Of a stretch of 64,000 nucleotides of DNA, positions 10,402-22,231 are shown piece after piece. The number at the start of each line of letters is the position of its first letter. Position 1 is the stretch's first letter. Under the pieces are notes generated by a model. That model did no database searches. It saw nothing but the letters and a program-made list of their open reading frames with translations, and had not been told where the DNA came from. The position numbers were made by a program, and so were the translations under genes. The stretch is from Sphaerosporella brunnea (taxonomy: Eukaryota > Ascomycota > Pezizomycetes > Pezizales > Pyronemataceae). The stretch lies in NCBI GenBank assembly GCA_008704415.1, contig VXIS01000165.1, positions 1 through 64,000 on the forward strand, given 5' to 3'.

Positions 10402-11774
10402 ATGGCTCCTGTGAACGTTTTGATGGTTGGAACTGGTGAATACACCACCGGTTGGACTGGTTCTGGTGGATCGCAATCCGATAAGAAGGTCTGTAAACAA
10501 TTCCTCCGCTTTGCCGTAGTCTGTTTGTTAACATGGCTAGGTGGGCGTTGTTGGCTTGACGCTCTTCGACCTTCGTCGGCGAGGCCTGGTCGGAAATCTC
10601 GCCATGGTGGGGGTCAACGGCAAGAAATACCCTCAGATCCGGCAACATCTTGAAAAGAACATCAGGGACGTCTACAATGGGCTCGATGTTTCGTTCACAT
10701 CGTTCCCGGGGGACGACGAGGTGGATCCGGAGTCTTACAAGACTGCGATCGATGCGTTGAAGCCTGGAGATGCGATCACAATCTTGTTCGTCCTCTCCTG
10801 GTCTGAGTTGTGAAATGGGGGGGATGGGGGATATATATACTGACGGGGGGGGAGAAAGTACACCTGATACTACACACTTCGACATCGCGCTGTACGCGAT
10901 CCAGCGCAAGATCCACGTGCTGATCACGAAGCCGGCCACAAAGACGCTCAGCGAGCACTACGCGCTGCTGGACGCGGCGCAGCAGCAGCCCGGCGTCTTC
11001 GTGTACATCGAGCACCACAAGCGCTTCGACCCCGTCTATTCGGACGCGCGGGCGAAGGCCAAAGCGCTGGGCGAGTTCAACTACTTCTACTCGTACATGT
11101 CGCAGCCCAAGGCGCAGCTCGAGACGTTCCGGGCGTGGGCGGGGAAGGACTCGGACATCTCGTACTACCTCAACTCGCACCACGTCGACGTCAACGAGAG
11201 CATGGTCCCCGGCTGGGTGCCGACCCGAGTCACGGCCTCCGGCTCCCGCGGCACCGCGACCGATCTCGGCTGCGTCGCCGGCACCGAAGACACCATCACG
11301 CTGCTCACCGACTGGGTCAAGAAAGCTGACCCGGCCCGCGTCGCTACAGGCGTGTACACGGCGTCGTGGACGGCGCCGCAGAAGGCCGGCGTGCACAGCA
11401 ACCAGTACTTCCACTACATGGCGTCCAAAGGCGAGATCCGCGCCAACCAGGCAAAGCGCGGGTACGACGTCACCGACGACGCCGTCGGCGCCATCGCTTG
11501 GCACAATCCCTTCTACATGCGCTACGCCCCGGACGAGGACGGGAATTTCGGCGGCCAGACGGGCTACGGCTACATCAGCTTTGAGAAGTTTGTCACGGCT
11601 TGCAATCGCATCAACGCCGGCGAGGCCACGGTGGGTGAGTTTGACAGCAAGGGACTTCCCACCCTGAGGAACACGCTGGTCACCACGGCGATCCTGGATG
11701 CGGGCAGAGTTAGCTTGGATGAGAAACGCACTGTGGGTATTGAGGAGAGGGACGGGAGGTTGGTTTTGGTGTAA
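10402..11774 (+). CDS. Gfo/Idh/MocA-type NAD(P)-dependent oxidoreductase (left copy)
   Basis: Exons 10402-10488, 10541-10785 and 10859-11774 give 415 aa. The ATG at 10402 opens a Rossmann strand with VNVLMVGTGEYTTGW. The second part includes PDTTHFDIALYAIQ and KIHVLITKPATKTLSEH, the usual EKP-like lysine region (here TKPATK), then the C-terminal alpha/beta dimer domain. Family role: oxidation or reduction of sugars, inositols or sugar acids with NAD(P). The exact substrate cannot be read from sequence. It is divergent from the DUF2264 gene. Intron 2 (10786-10858) is packed with G runs. The start of intron 2 is GTTCGT, a less common donor, but the phase and the protein across the junction support it. 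Confidence 0.88.
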
Positions 11775-12039
11775 TCTTTATTTTTTATTTTGTTTTATGT
11801 TTTCCCGGTCTAGAACTATATACATACATGTACATACATGCGAAGTTTTGAACAACGAGTGATGCTGCGTGCCCCCAACTCTCGGAATATAACTCCCCCC
11901 CGGAACTGTTTCCGGCGGTTTTAGCCTGGTTCGTGGGGGCGCTGGTGTTCCCCACGGGTGGGTGGGGAATCAGCCTATGTATGCAGGTAAGGGGTTTTTT
12001 GACGTCCAGACCGGCTTCGGGGTTTCGGGGAAATGATTA
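11775..12039. other. 3' flank of oxidoreductase to palindrome centre
   Basis: Downstream of the oxidoreductase stop. It holds an A/T-rich 3' UTR and a TACATACATG doublet, then G-rich unique sequence up to the spacer. No gene seen. Confidence 0.5.
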
Positions 12040-12093
12040 GAGGAGTAGTAGCGATTTGATGGAGTGAGCAGGGGGGAGGCCCGGGTTGGAGCG
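12040..12093. other. Palindrome spacer (54 bp)
   Basis: The only unpaired sequence between the arms. It is purine-rich, without an ORF. I see no SMRTbell-type adapter sequence in it. The arm ends abut it as AAATGATTA on the left and TAATCATTT on the right. Confidence 0.93.
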
Positions 12094-12358
12094 TAATCAT
12101 TTCCCCGAAACCCCGAAGCCGGTCTGGACGTCAAAAAACCCCTTACCTGCATACATAGGCTGATTCCCCACCCACCCGTGGGGAACACCAGCGCCCCCAC
12201 GAACCAGGCTAAAACCGCCGGAAACAGTTCCGGGGGGGAGTTATATTCCGAGAGTTGGGGGCACGCAGCATCACTCGTTGTTCAAAACTTCGCATGTATG
12301 TACATGTATGTATATAGTTCTAGACCGGGAAAACATAAAACAAAATAAAAAATAAAGA

Positions 12359-13731
12359 TTACACCAAAACCAACCTCCCGTCCCTCTCCTCAATACCCAC
12401 AGTGCGTTTCTCATCCAAGCTAACTCTGCCCGCATCCAGGATCGCCGTGGTGACCAGCGTGTTCCTCAGGGTGGGAAGTCCCTTGCTGTCAAACTCACCC
12501 ACCGTGGCCTCGCCGGCGTTGATGCGATTGCAAGCCGTGACAAACTTCTCAAAGCTGATGTAGCCGTAGCCCGTCTGGCCGCCGAAATTCCCGTCCTCGT
12601 CCGGGGCGTAGCGCATGTAGAAGGGATTGTGCCAAGCGATGGCGCCGACGGCGTCGTCGGTGACGTCGTACCCGCGCTTTGCCTGGTTGGCGCGGATCTC
12701 GCCTTTGGACGCCATGTAGTGGAAGTACTGGTTGCTGTGCACGCCGGCCTTCTGCGGCGCCGTCCACGACGCCGTGTACACGCCTGTAGCGACGCGGGCC
12801 GGGTCAGCTTTCTTGACCCAGTCGGTGAGCAGCGTGATGGTGTCTTCGGTGCCGGCGACGCAGCCGAGATCGGTCGCGGTGCCGCGGGAGCCGGAGGCCG
12901 TGACTCGGGTCGGCACCCAGCCGGGGACCATGCTCTCGTTGACGTCGACGTGGTGCGAGTTGAGGTAGTACGAGATGTCCGAGTCCTTCCCCGCCCACGC
13001 CCGGAACGTCTCGAGCTGCGCCTTGGGCTGCGACATGTACGAGTAGAAGTAGTTGAACTCGCCCAGCGCTTTGGCCTTCGCCCGCGCGTCCGAATAGACG
13101 GGGTCGAAGCGCTTGTGGTGCTCGATGTACACGAAGACGCCGGGCTGCTGCTGCGCCGCGTCCAGCAGCGCGTAGTGCTCGCTGAGCGTCTTTGTGGCCG
13201 GCTTCGTGATCAGCACGTGGATCTTGCGCTGGATCGCGTACAGCGCGATGTCGAAGTGTGTAGTATCAGGTGTACTTTCTCCCCCCCCGTCAGTATATAT
13301 ATCCCCCATCCCCCCCATTTCACAACTCAGACCAGGAGAGGACGAACAAGATTGTGATCGCATCTCCAGGCTTCAACGCATCGATCGCAGTCTTGTAAGA
13401 CTCCGGATCCACCTCGTCGTCCCCCGGGAACGATGTGAACGAAACATCGAGCCCATTGTAGACGTCCCTGATGTTCTTTTCAAGATGTTGCCGGATCTGA
13501 GGGTATTTCTTGCCGTTGACCCCCACCATGGCGAGATTTCCGACCAGGCCTCGCCGACGAAGGTCGAAGAGCGTCAAGCCAACAACGCCCACCTAGCCAT
13601 GTTAACAAACAGACTACGGCAAAGCGGAGGAATTGTTTACAGACCTTCTTATCGGATTGCGATCCACCAGAACCAGTCCAACCGGTGGTGTATTCACCAG
13701 TTCCAACCATCAAAACGTTCACAGGAGCCAT
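12359..13731 (-). CDS. Gfo/Idh/MocA-type oxidoreductase (right copy, intact)
   Basis: Base-for-base mirror of 10402-11774: exons 13645-13731, 13348-13592 and 12359-13274, 415 aa. All motifs and splice sites are kept. It lies in the clean inner part of the right arm. If the palindrome is an assembly artefact this and the left copy are the same gene. Confidence 0.88.
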
Positions 13732-14149
13732 GGCTGCGGGATTGTGCGGTACTGTAGCTAGCCAATGATCCGAGCTTTCAAACTGGCAGTCTGAAGTGAG
13801 GAAAGGAGGTGATGCTATCGATATCCGCAGCAGCAACCGCGATGTTTATTAGGCAGTTCGGGATGGCCGCCCGAGGTGCATCATCCTTGCTGCGATGCTC
13901 GGAGTATTGCTGCCGTTCGGCGTTGGAAGGGTACACATTTCATTTATCCGACACCCCGCATTTGTCACTCAATGGCCAGCTATGATCATCGCAGGGTTAT
14001 GGCATGCCAAAGGTTTGTTTAGGCTGTTCAGAATCTCGCCGCAGCATGCGCAGAAACAACGGCGGAAATATATATATATATATATAGCTCCGTAGAGCTA
14101 GCAGCAAAGAACGCAATATTTGGATGACGGCGGCCTGCATTCTTTCGAA

Positions 14150-16394
14150 ATGCCTACGAACAACAACCCCTTAGCCTCGAACCCTCTGCGCACCCGCGCA
14201 GACCTGCAAGAAGCCCTCAAATCCCTCCTTGAGCCACTGGCAGCATTCACCTCTCCGCGCGGTGCCCAGATCCGCCTCGGCGAAACCGCAACCCACTACG
14301 ATCAGCAAGCCGCCGATCTGGAGGGCTATGCACGGCCACTGTGGGGCCTGGCCGCTCTCCTCGCCGGCGGCGGTGGCGGCGGAGAGTTTTGCTGGCGCCG
14401 CCGCCGAGCGCTGGGTTGAGGCTTGAAGGCGGGGACGGATCCGAGCTGTGAAGAGTACTGGGGCGAGGTCCGGGACTGTGACCAGCGCATGGTCGAGATG
14501 TGTCCGATGGGGTTTTGGATGGCGCTTGCCGGGCCAGGAGAAAGCGGCTTTTGGAAGACTTTTACGGAGGAGGAGAAGAATCGAACCGTGGCTTGGTTTA
14601 ATGGTTGTCAACACTCGCGAGGTTGGTTAGCTTTTTTTGGTCGTGCCGTGTTGGATGATTATCGCTCACTATTGACAGATGCCAAATCCAATTGGTGAGC
14701 AAAATCTGGAGCGCGGACTAGGGAGGATCCTAACTCTCACCCCCCCCCCCCGGCAGGCTCTGGTCCGTGTATTTGCCAATCTCGCCCTGAAAAAGCTGGA
14801 GCTCCTCATGGCGCTGAAAGGATCGTGCCGACTTGGACCTTTGGAACCTTCTACGACCTGAGTGATGGTCCAACGAGGCCTCCAGACACGCTTGGCAGAT
14901 GGATTACTATTCGGGCCCTTTTGCTAGCCAGACGCGCGCAGTTGATATACTCCGCTTGCGTTCGAGGATGATCCCGAGCGTGTGGAGCTGTACCGTGAGC
15001 GCGCACGGCAGTATTTGTTTAGTTATTCTCACTATTTCGATCCCGAGGTACTTATGCATCGAGCAGCCAAGCTTTTGTTTCTGGACGGGAAATATAGGTA
15101 GAGCGGTTACTTCGCCGTTCAAACACTACCGGTTCGCCATGGCGCCTTCTGAGCGCGCTGTTTCGCATTGATACCCTGTCTGACTTGCCGGCGCCTTTAG
15201 CTGGGGTGTAATCAAGCTTCCTCCTCCCAAACCTCGTGGGTGGTGGCAGCAGCTGGCAATCTTTACCTCCCCGGGTACGCTCACGATCGGCTATGCCTAC
15301 CCCAACATGTACTTCACCGAGAACTACAATCCCCCGGCTTTGCGCCGTACTGGTGCATGAAAGCCTTCTTCCCGCTCGCAGTGGCAGAGACCCACCCCTT
15401 CTGGGCCGAAGAAGAGCGAGCGTACCCGGCAGCATGCTAAACACGTATACTCTCTCGCAGCACCGCGGCACATCGTCAGCCAATGGGGGGCCACACGTTC
15501 TGCTATCCTCAGGCCAGGCCTGCCACTACGCGCTCAAAGCGCGCAAGCCAAATACGTGCAAGTTGTCGCCTACTCCTCGGCGTCGGGTTCTCGGGTCCCC
15601 ACCGCAGCACGGTCTTGTCGCAGCACGCGATCGCTCGCATGGTCGGCCTTTCGGCGGACGGCGGAGAAACCTGAAGACCAGGCGCGTGGCGCGCAACCAA
15701 ACGCCAGGATCGAAGACCTCACGTACTCGCGTGTGCGTTGATCAGCGAGTGGTACCCGTGGCCGACGCTCGAGCATCTGCAAAACCATACTCCTCAAGTC
15801 CCGCTGTCGAGCGACGCATCCGACCTCGCGCACCTCCGAGCCCACCGAACATAAAGATCCAGGACGCACGCTGCAGACGTCTGAAGGGGCGATTCGCGGC
15901 TGTACGCGCAAGCTCGCGGCGCCCAATGCAAGACGCCAGTCGTAGCGCGAGCTTACACACGCCGCCCACGAAACGCAGTCTACGAAGACGCGCATAACCT
16001 TCGCCGGCGCACGCGTCCAGAGTCGGGCGCGACGTTGCGGGATCTTTCGGAATGATTGCACCAGCAGTTAGTACCGGCGGCTTGTATTACGCAACTCGAT
16101 GAACTACGAGATGCGCCTCCTCAGAGTCGGACCGAGTATCAAACTTGGTGGAGAGCAGGTGACGTGATAACTTCAGCCAAGCGAATCTGCCGGTCGTACT
16201 GCGAGCGCGCCAGCTGCGATCGCGACGACGCTGGCCGCGATGATGTCTCGTATCGCCTAACGCGGCGGTGTACTTTGCGCTGCACTGCGGATGCGGCATA
16301 GGGCTGTGGAGCGCGAGCTTGAGAGACACGACTATGGGACACGAAGCGGCTATGCTTCAGACCAGACTGGCTGCGAACTGGCGGATTCCATAAT
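14150..16394 (+). pseudogene. DUF2264 gene, right copy, broken by indels
   Basis: Starts with the same ATG and first ~80 codons as the left copy. From about 14390 (an extra T) the frame is lost repeatedly. Islands such as [10 protein letters not shown] and [13 protein letters not shown] still align in changing frames. The family end is near 16394. Damage is mixed indels and substitutions over the whole length, so I read this as poor consensus and not as a true pseudogene. Confidence 0.75.
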
Positions 16395-19320
16395 AGCTCT
16401 CCAGAACATGAGAATCATCACTCCCAATATGAGAATGATCAAACCTGTATCGAGTGCAGACCCGTGACTGTCAGTGACACGCCGATCGCAGATACTCGGG
16501 AGCCGAGCCCGGTCGCAAGCGCTCCTGACTCGATGCACGCACACATTCTGAAAGCTTAATATCTGCGACGGTTTCTCCTGTTACTCACAGTTTTATAGCC
16601 TCTCGCCATACTTCACACTTTACTCTGGTCAGTAGAGATGGTCGCCGGTCATAACCTATCACTGGCATCTCCATACAGCTCACATCAGTATCGCCAAATT
16701 AGCCTCTTGCATGCAACCATCTCAAGGACCTATTGCGCTAACTTCATATGACAGATTGCATATTTGCGTTCTCATTATCTGCGCTACAGTAGTCCATCAT
16801 ACACAGCACAGACCATCCATACCTCATCATATCCATATATACCATGATCCTCATGAGAACCCATCCTGTCCGTCCACCCTAGTACCTTCGCCGTAACTAT
16901 AGACAGACGCCAAATCCCGATCCCATCCGAATTATACCGATTCGCTCTCAATCCAAGCCCAATCCCGCTCTCGCTATCCATCCTAATCCATCAGCAACGA
17001 ACACCCCCACGCACCAGCGACAGCAGCAACACGACCGCAGCCCCACCGCGCCAGCTAATGCCCTTCGACCATATCCGCCCCGAGCAGAGCGATACCCTGA
17101 GCGCGCAATAGGCCCCACAACCAAATCGGCCGCCTGCGGACCGATTCCTAGCCGTCGCCGCCATAACGGTAACCGTGCGCATGGGCGTCCGGCCAAGGTG
17201 GTACGCCTATACCCGCCGGCTAAAAGTCGTCTGCGGCACGCCGCAACTCACAACAGTAGCGCCAGCTCGCTCACGGTCGACCAGTGAAGTGAGGGATGTG
17301 TACAAGCCTGCTCGTCGTCAGCACATGGTCACACTCGCCGATGCCCGAGAGCCCCGCTCCCGCAGTTGTTGATGCACACCGATTCGACGTGCGCACTGTT
17401 GTTGATGCGCTGTGTGTTGCAACAGCCCGTGTTGCCGTACCGCTGTTGGCGCACAGGTTCTTGCGGCCTCGGTGCGGAGTGCGGCCTGCGACGCGGGGCT
17501 TTAGTTCCCGCGGTCGTGAGCAGGGAGGCGAGCGCGAGAGTAGGAGGATGATGCCGAGAGGGGGCGTTTGGTGACGTGAGTACGCGTGGTGGTGGAGCTG
17601 TGGCGGAGTGCGATGGTTGTATTGACGTTGAGAATGTCTAGTCTGTGTGGTCTCGAGACGGGTGGACTGCAGATACGTCGTAGTCCCAGCAGCGAGCGTC
17701 AGCATCAGCAGTGTTGGCTGAGTGCTGGGAGGCTGCAGTTTATCGATTCCTCTTACGTGCGAAGACAAGCACTGCAGAGTCGTCCGTCAGCAACAGCAAG
17801 AAAAGTCAAGCCCAACACATGCAACGCAAGTAGAAAAAGCGTGCGAGGTAGCGTGAGATGGAGGATAGCCAGCAGCCGTAAGCAGCCAGCAGCAGCATGC
17901 CCAGCGAAGTTGACTCAATTTTCGGAAGAGCGCATGGGTGTTCTGCTGACAGCCTCAGGCGAAGCTCACAGTATAGTATAGCCTGATAGTAATCAGAGAA
18001 CTGCTCACTTAAGCTAAACGTGCGCATCTGGCAGGAGCATACTGCATCCCGTCAGCATTGTCAGGTCCTGCTTTGTCCTAGTCTGATTGTGGCGTGCGTC
18101 GTCTGTGCTCACCCCTGATCTCCCCATGCTGCTTTGCACTTTGTATGCTAGATCCATCTGCCTTTCCACCTGATGCGTCGTGCTGCGAAGACACTGGCTG
18201 CTGATCGCAGTACAAACGTGGCTCATAGTGCCCACCCTCATCGCTGCGCTGTCTCATCTATCGCGCAGTCAGTAGCCCCGCGTGCGGTTTCCTGAGAATG
18301 CTTAGTGCGGTGGAAACAGTTGGGCGCCGGCATTTGTTGGCGACGCCTCGAGATGCCGTGAGACCCTCAAAGGCAGGACATAGCATAGCCTGCATCGGGC
18401 ATCGCGGGACGTAACCGCTAGTGCCGCGCCACAAGCAGAGCAAGATCGCGAGCATAGCGAGCCAAGAGATGCGACGCGCGCGTCGCTCAGTCTAGTGCTC
18501 CACCAGAAACGGGAAATCCCAGGCCCACTGTCGGCTTTTCGTCTGATAGGACAAGGAGAAGGCACACGACCCGGTGAAATCGCAATTTGGGAGGCCTGCG
18601 GTACATCGGCGCAGGACAATGCAAGCATACATGACCACCAAAGAAAGATAAATGATAATCCACATCCACCGCCCTCTCAACGTGTGTTTCCCTCTAAATG
18701 TTCTTGAGAACCTCAACTTGGGCGTTCCCAGGCCAGTCGATGGATCCTGTTGCATCGTCAGCGAACGCACTCTAAGCCCCCGGTCTTATCGCTATCGGCA
18801 CTTAACCCATCCGGTGGTCGCGTTCCATCCCGCCCCCCGGAATAATCGCCGGGCTTCCGGCGATCTGGTTTTCCCCCCGTTGTTCCGTCGCAGCCGGAAC
18901 TGCCGGCCGTTGACGATGTCCGTAAACGCGTCGGGGCGGTTGTAGAGGAGAGGGTTCAAGAAGCCGAGGCGGCTTCTTGCCCCATCGTGTCAAGCGGTAG
19001 TCGTTGACCAGCGCAATGATACCCGAAAACATCGGCGCAGAGGCGGATGTGCCGCCGATCAGCTGTTTCGCGCCAATAGCAGTATCACCTCGTATTGTTA
19101 TGGCCTTGTCCCTGCGGACATCGGCCGAGAAGACCACGGCCGCACCTGTTAAAAGTACTTTGTAAACGGCTGCCCAGGCCCTCCTGGGTGGGATTCGAAA
19201 AACGTCTTCACAGCCTTCCGCTGGTAGTCAGGGCGTACCTCCCAGGTCTCGGAGAATCCACCAGAAGCGTGAAAGTAGATACGGCCTCTTCGGGGGTCGA
19301 CGTGGGTGAGTGCCGCACGA
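14390..19320. other. Error-dense segment of right arm
   Basis: Aligning this stretch with the reverse complement of about 5.24-9.74 kb shows mismatches and one- to three-base indels every few bases, worst at about 15.0-18.4 kb. The 18.48-18.69 kb part is nearly clean. Insertions outnumber deletions, giving a net gain of about 429 bp. Changes are of every type rather than C-to-T/G-to-A, and they disrupt the DUF2264 gene, the GPI-type protein and the 3' half of the sedolisin. This is the pattern of an unpolished long read, not of gene decay. Confidence 0.85.
16990..17745 (-). pseudogene. GPI-type Asn-Gly-Ser repeat protein, right copy, broken
   Basis: Mirror of 6666-7328 inside the noisiest part of the right arm. 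The start codon is changed, the Asn-Gly ladder is scrambled and several frameshifts occur. Short matches such as DVYK-coding and LSGIGE-coding stretches identify it. Limits are approximate. Confidence 0.65.
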
Positions 19321-20652
19321 CTGAGGTCACCCAAGGACATGCTGCAGGGAACTGGGGCAAAAACTTGGGCGTGTTCTTGCCGTCGTTGGAGCGGCACGAC
19401 CAGCCAGGGCCAGAATCTCCGGCGGAGAAAATCACAGAGACCCCACGAGCTCCCAAACGGCCAAGTAAGTCACATACAGTGTGGCGGTATGAAAGTGGCA
19501 CCGTCTGCTCGCTCTCGCCGTAGCTGGTGCTGATCACCGTGGGAAGCTTGTCTTGCTTCAACAAGTACTCGAGGTACTCAAGGTACGGCTCGGAGTCGTT
19601 TATGGTGACATCCTAACGCCAATGTTAGCCCCCCCCCCCCCAATCATCAATTATCCAGCTTAAAAAATCAAACTCACCAGATCTGGAATGAACGGAGGCC
19701 GTCCAGCAGTTGTGTAGTATGTGTTTTTCGCGGGATAGCTGATTCCTACAGCATACTGAATATCTAGGTTCGCCTCGCTGATGTTGTCGGTGCCGTTAAC
19801 ATTCTGGAGGTTCTGGCCACCGTTGACGCTCACAACAGTGAAGTTTGTACCGACAGCCTCAGGCCTATATTTCTGCAAGAAGATCTGCAAATCGTCGTAC
19901 TGTGCATACTGCTCCAGAAAACCGCTGACACCGACGTCCGCCTTTCCAGTGGCATCGTAGTCTGCAAATCCGTACAAAGCCGCCAGGCATTCCAACGTAA
20001 CGGTAGCATTGCAGGATGGCGCAGAGGCGATAGAAAAGTCAGCCTCAGCCTTGGCCGAGAATGGAGCGAGCCGTTCATTTTCCGCATCAGTAACATGGAG
20101 TGGCACGATGTGGCTATTCAACTTCCGTAGAGTGAACATGTTGGTCGGCTGGACGGTGGCCAAATACGGCTTCACGACCTCGGGAACGGAGTAGCTGAGC
20201 GTTCGCACAAGCGTACGCCCATCATCGTCGTTCTGGAACGTCGCATATTTGGTCCGCAACAGGTGCTCGGCTTCTGCAATCGTCAACCGCACTTTGATGA
20301 CATCCCCATCCACGGTGACATCGGGTGTTGTGGACTGAAGCCACTCTAGAACAGTCTCCACAGCGTTGTTCGCCGGAGCTGTGAGCACCGCAAGCGACTC
20401 GCGAGAGCGATAGTCACCGTACCGCGGGTGCGTTGGGTCCGAGACCGTTAGGAGTTCCCTCTCAAGGTCCGAGTAGGATGTAGTGAGGTGGAAGCGAAGA
20501 GTGATCGGCGTTGACGGCGACGGAGCCGTCGAGAGCTGGCGCCATCCCTCCGGGGCCGGATGCGACTCAAAGAGAGTGTAGGCAGAGTAATCCGCCGGAG
20601 TCAATGCGAGCACAAACGCGGGGAGCAACGAGAGGAGGAGAGGAATCCGCAT
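18694..20652 (-). pseudogene. Sedolisin, right copy, 3' half broken
   Basis: Exon 1 (19678-20652) and the first part of exon 2 (down to about 19320) equal the left copy, including E293, D297 and D391. From 19320 to about 18720 there are frameshifts, although GGTSASAP (the catalytic Ser) and the last exon with its stop at 18694 can be seen. The same mixed error type as in the neighbouring segment applies. Confidence 0.8.
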
Positions 20653-21979
20653 GGTGGACGGTTCTAGACGGACTTCTGTCAAGAAATTGACGTAGCAGGG
20701 AAAGGTTCTTTATATATCGGACGCTGTGGACCGTGTAAAAACTGTATTGAATGATGGCCATATTACGCCAATTCGGAAGCTCAAGATGCAATGCCAGAAA
20801 GCTTCGATGGCACCCGAGAATTGGCCTGGGCTCTCTTTCCATTGACCAAACGCAGAATCCCCAATTTTGCCTCTTGCCTTCTAATTCTTGGTTAGAATCG
20901 CATATCTATATCTCGTGCCTGGTGCCTGTGGGGAAGATGCCTTCTTGCGATAGCCCGGGGATCGGCGGTTGCAGTGAACGTGAATCTAGTATCGGCGTTT
21001 TTGTCAAGTACAGCAGGTGCGTCCGGCCGGGGCCGCTGCTGGAATCTGTAGATGAGGCAAAATTTGTGGCCGGCGCTTTTTTCTCGACCACTTGAGTTCT
21101 TCGAGAAGCTCATTCGAGTGATGGCCGTTGGAACATAGTGAGCGACCCCCTTCCGAGAAGCAGTTCCATGGTGCTTGCTGTAGGGTAGGCATCCAGACTG
21201 ACAGTAGGTTTCTCTGGAAATGGCCGAGTGAGCCTAGAGCTTCGATGAAGCAGGGATAACGGGGCCGACCGAAGGCTCAATTGCCCCATCATGGTGATAG
21301 GTAGTTCAGAATTGAACCTCACATTTCTGTATCACTCCAGCCGCAGGATGGTTCCTTCAGGTGCGTTGAAGTTGGAGGTTGGAGTGCTACGAGATGATCA
21401 CGAAGTGTCGTTTCAAAGGCAGTGGGCCGGAGGTTGCAAAGTCGGCCCAACGCGCGCGGTTGGCGGTAAAGTTTGAGCGTCTCTGCCCGCGTCTTGCGAG
21501 CAACGTTCAAGATTGAAAAGGAAAAAAAAAAAAAAAAAAAAAAAACTACAGTGAAGGATTCCAATGTGGTCACATTGCTTAACGAGGGCTGAGCAGACCG
21601 GAAGCCGTGCTTTCAATGATCTATGACCGTAGACTCAAGTTAGGGAGCTCGTTTCGGCGCCTACAGGACAGTTTGCACACATTCAAATTGAGTGACTTTA
21701 CCTTCCCCAACACAAAGCTCGAGTCTGCTCCTGGAGTTGCTGGCGCGGATTGATGCTCCGGATCCGAGCACAACTCGGAGTCAGGTCGGTTGGCTGCCGA
21801 GGTTCTGTTTGAAGTCCGGCCTGTGGACGTGTTTTTCCAGAGCCGCACCGAACATCGTGAATTGTTTCTAATCGGCCTGTCGTGAGATGGCTCATCCATC
21901 GCATCTTTGGGATCTCAAGCTTGCCGTCTGTCTTCACATGATGGGCGATCACTCGAGCAACCGAGCCGCTTGCGCATCT
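20653..21979. other. Intergenic, mirror of 2583-3909
   Basis: Clean copy of the gene-free stretch between sedolisin and Hsp20, including the A/T homopolymer run near 21521-21544. No gene seen. Confidence 0.6.
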
Positions 21980-22021
21980 GGAATCTTCCGGAAAGCCCTA
22001 ACCCTCTCCAGAAGCTTCTCG
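21980..22021 (+). promoter_or_regulatory. Heat-shock elements of Hsp20 (right copy)
   Basis: GGAATCTTCCGGAAA at 21980-21994 and AGAAGCTTCT within 22009-22021, 210-255 bp upstream of the Hsp20 start. Confidence 0.7.
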
Positions 22022-22121
22022 CACACCCACGCTCACTCGGGCGTCATCTAGCGCTTGGGAACAGACGACATTGTCGTCATCGCATCGAAATCGCCCACTT
22101 TCATCTGCGTGTTTCCATTTG

Positions 22122-22129
22122 CATAAATA
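22122..22129 (+). promoter_or_regulatory. TATA-like box of Hsp20 (right copy)
   Basis: CATAAATA about 100 bp before the ATG at 22232. Confidence 0.45.
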
Positions 22130-22231
22130 CCCCTCAATCTTCCTCCATCCACTGTTGCAGACTCAGTAACAAACGAAGTAAACTCGGAGCTACAACACTC
22201 GAACGAACAGTCCCTCGATCTTACGCAAACA

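Larger units (their letters stand above)
1..12039 (+). repeat. Left arm of giant inverted repeat
   Basis: Base 1 pairs with base 24560 and base 12039 with base 12094, so the first 12 kb return as reverse complement. From 9.74 to 12.04 kb the partner of x is 24133-x; from 1 to about 5.24 kb it is 24562-x (24561-x below about base 380). The offset change comes from the noisy right-arm segment. All six genes in this arm have open, splice-consistent reading frames. The arm starts exactly at the first base of the window, so its true outer limit is not visible. Confidence 0.97.

Noticed and set aside
12040..12093. Missed SMRTbell adapter in the spacer
   Set aside because: No adapter-like ATCTCTCTC or GTTGTTGTTG sequence is present in the spacer.
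12629..13357. 242-codon ORF antisense to the oxidoreductase
   Set aside because: Arg/Val/Leu-rich shadow of a GC-rich gene; the opposite strand encodes a clear family member.
14390..19320. RIP (repeat-induced point mutation) as cause of arm divergence
   Set aside because: Differences include many insertions and deletions and all substitution types, and only part of one arm is affected.
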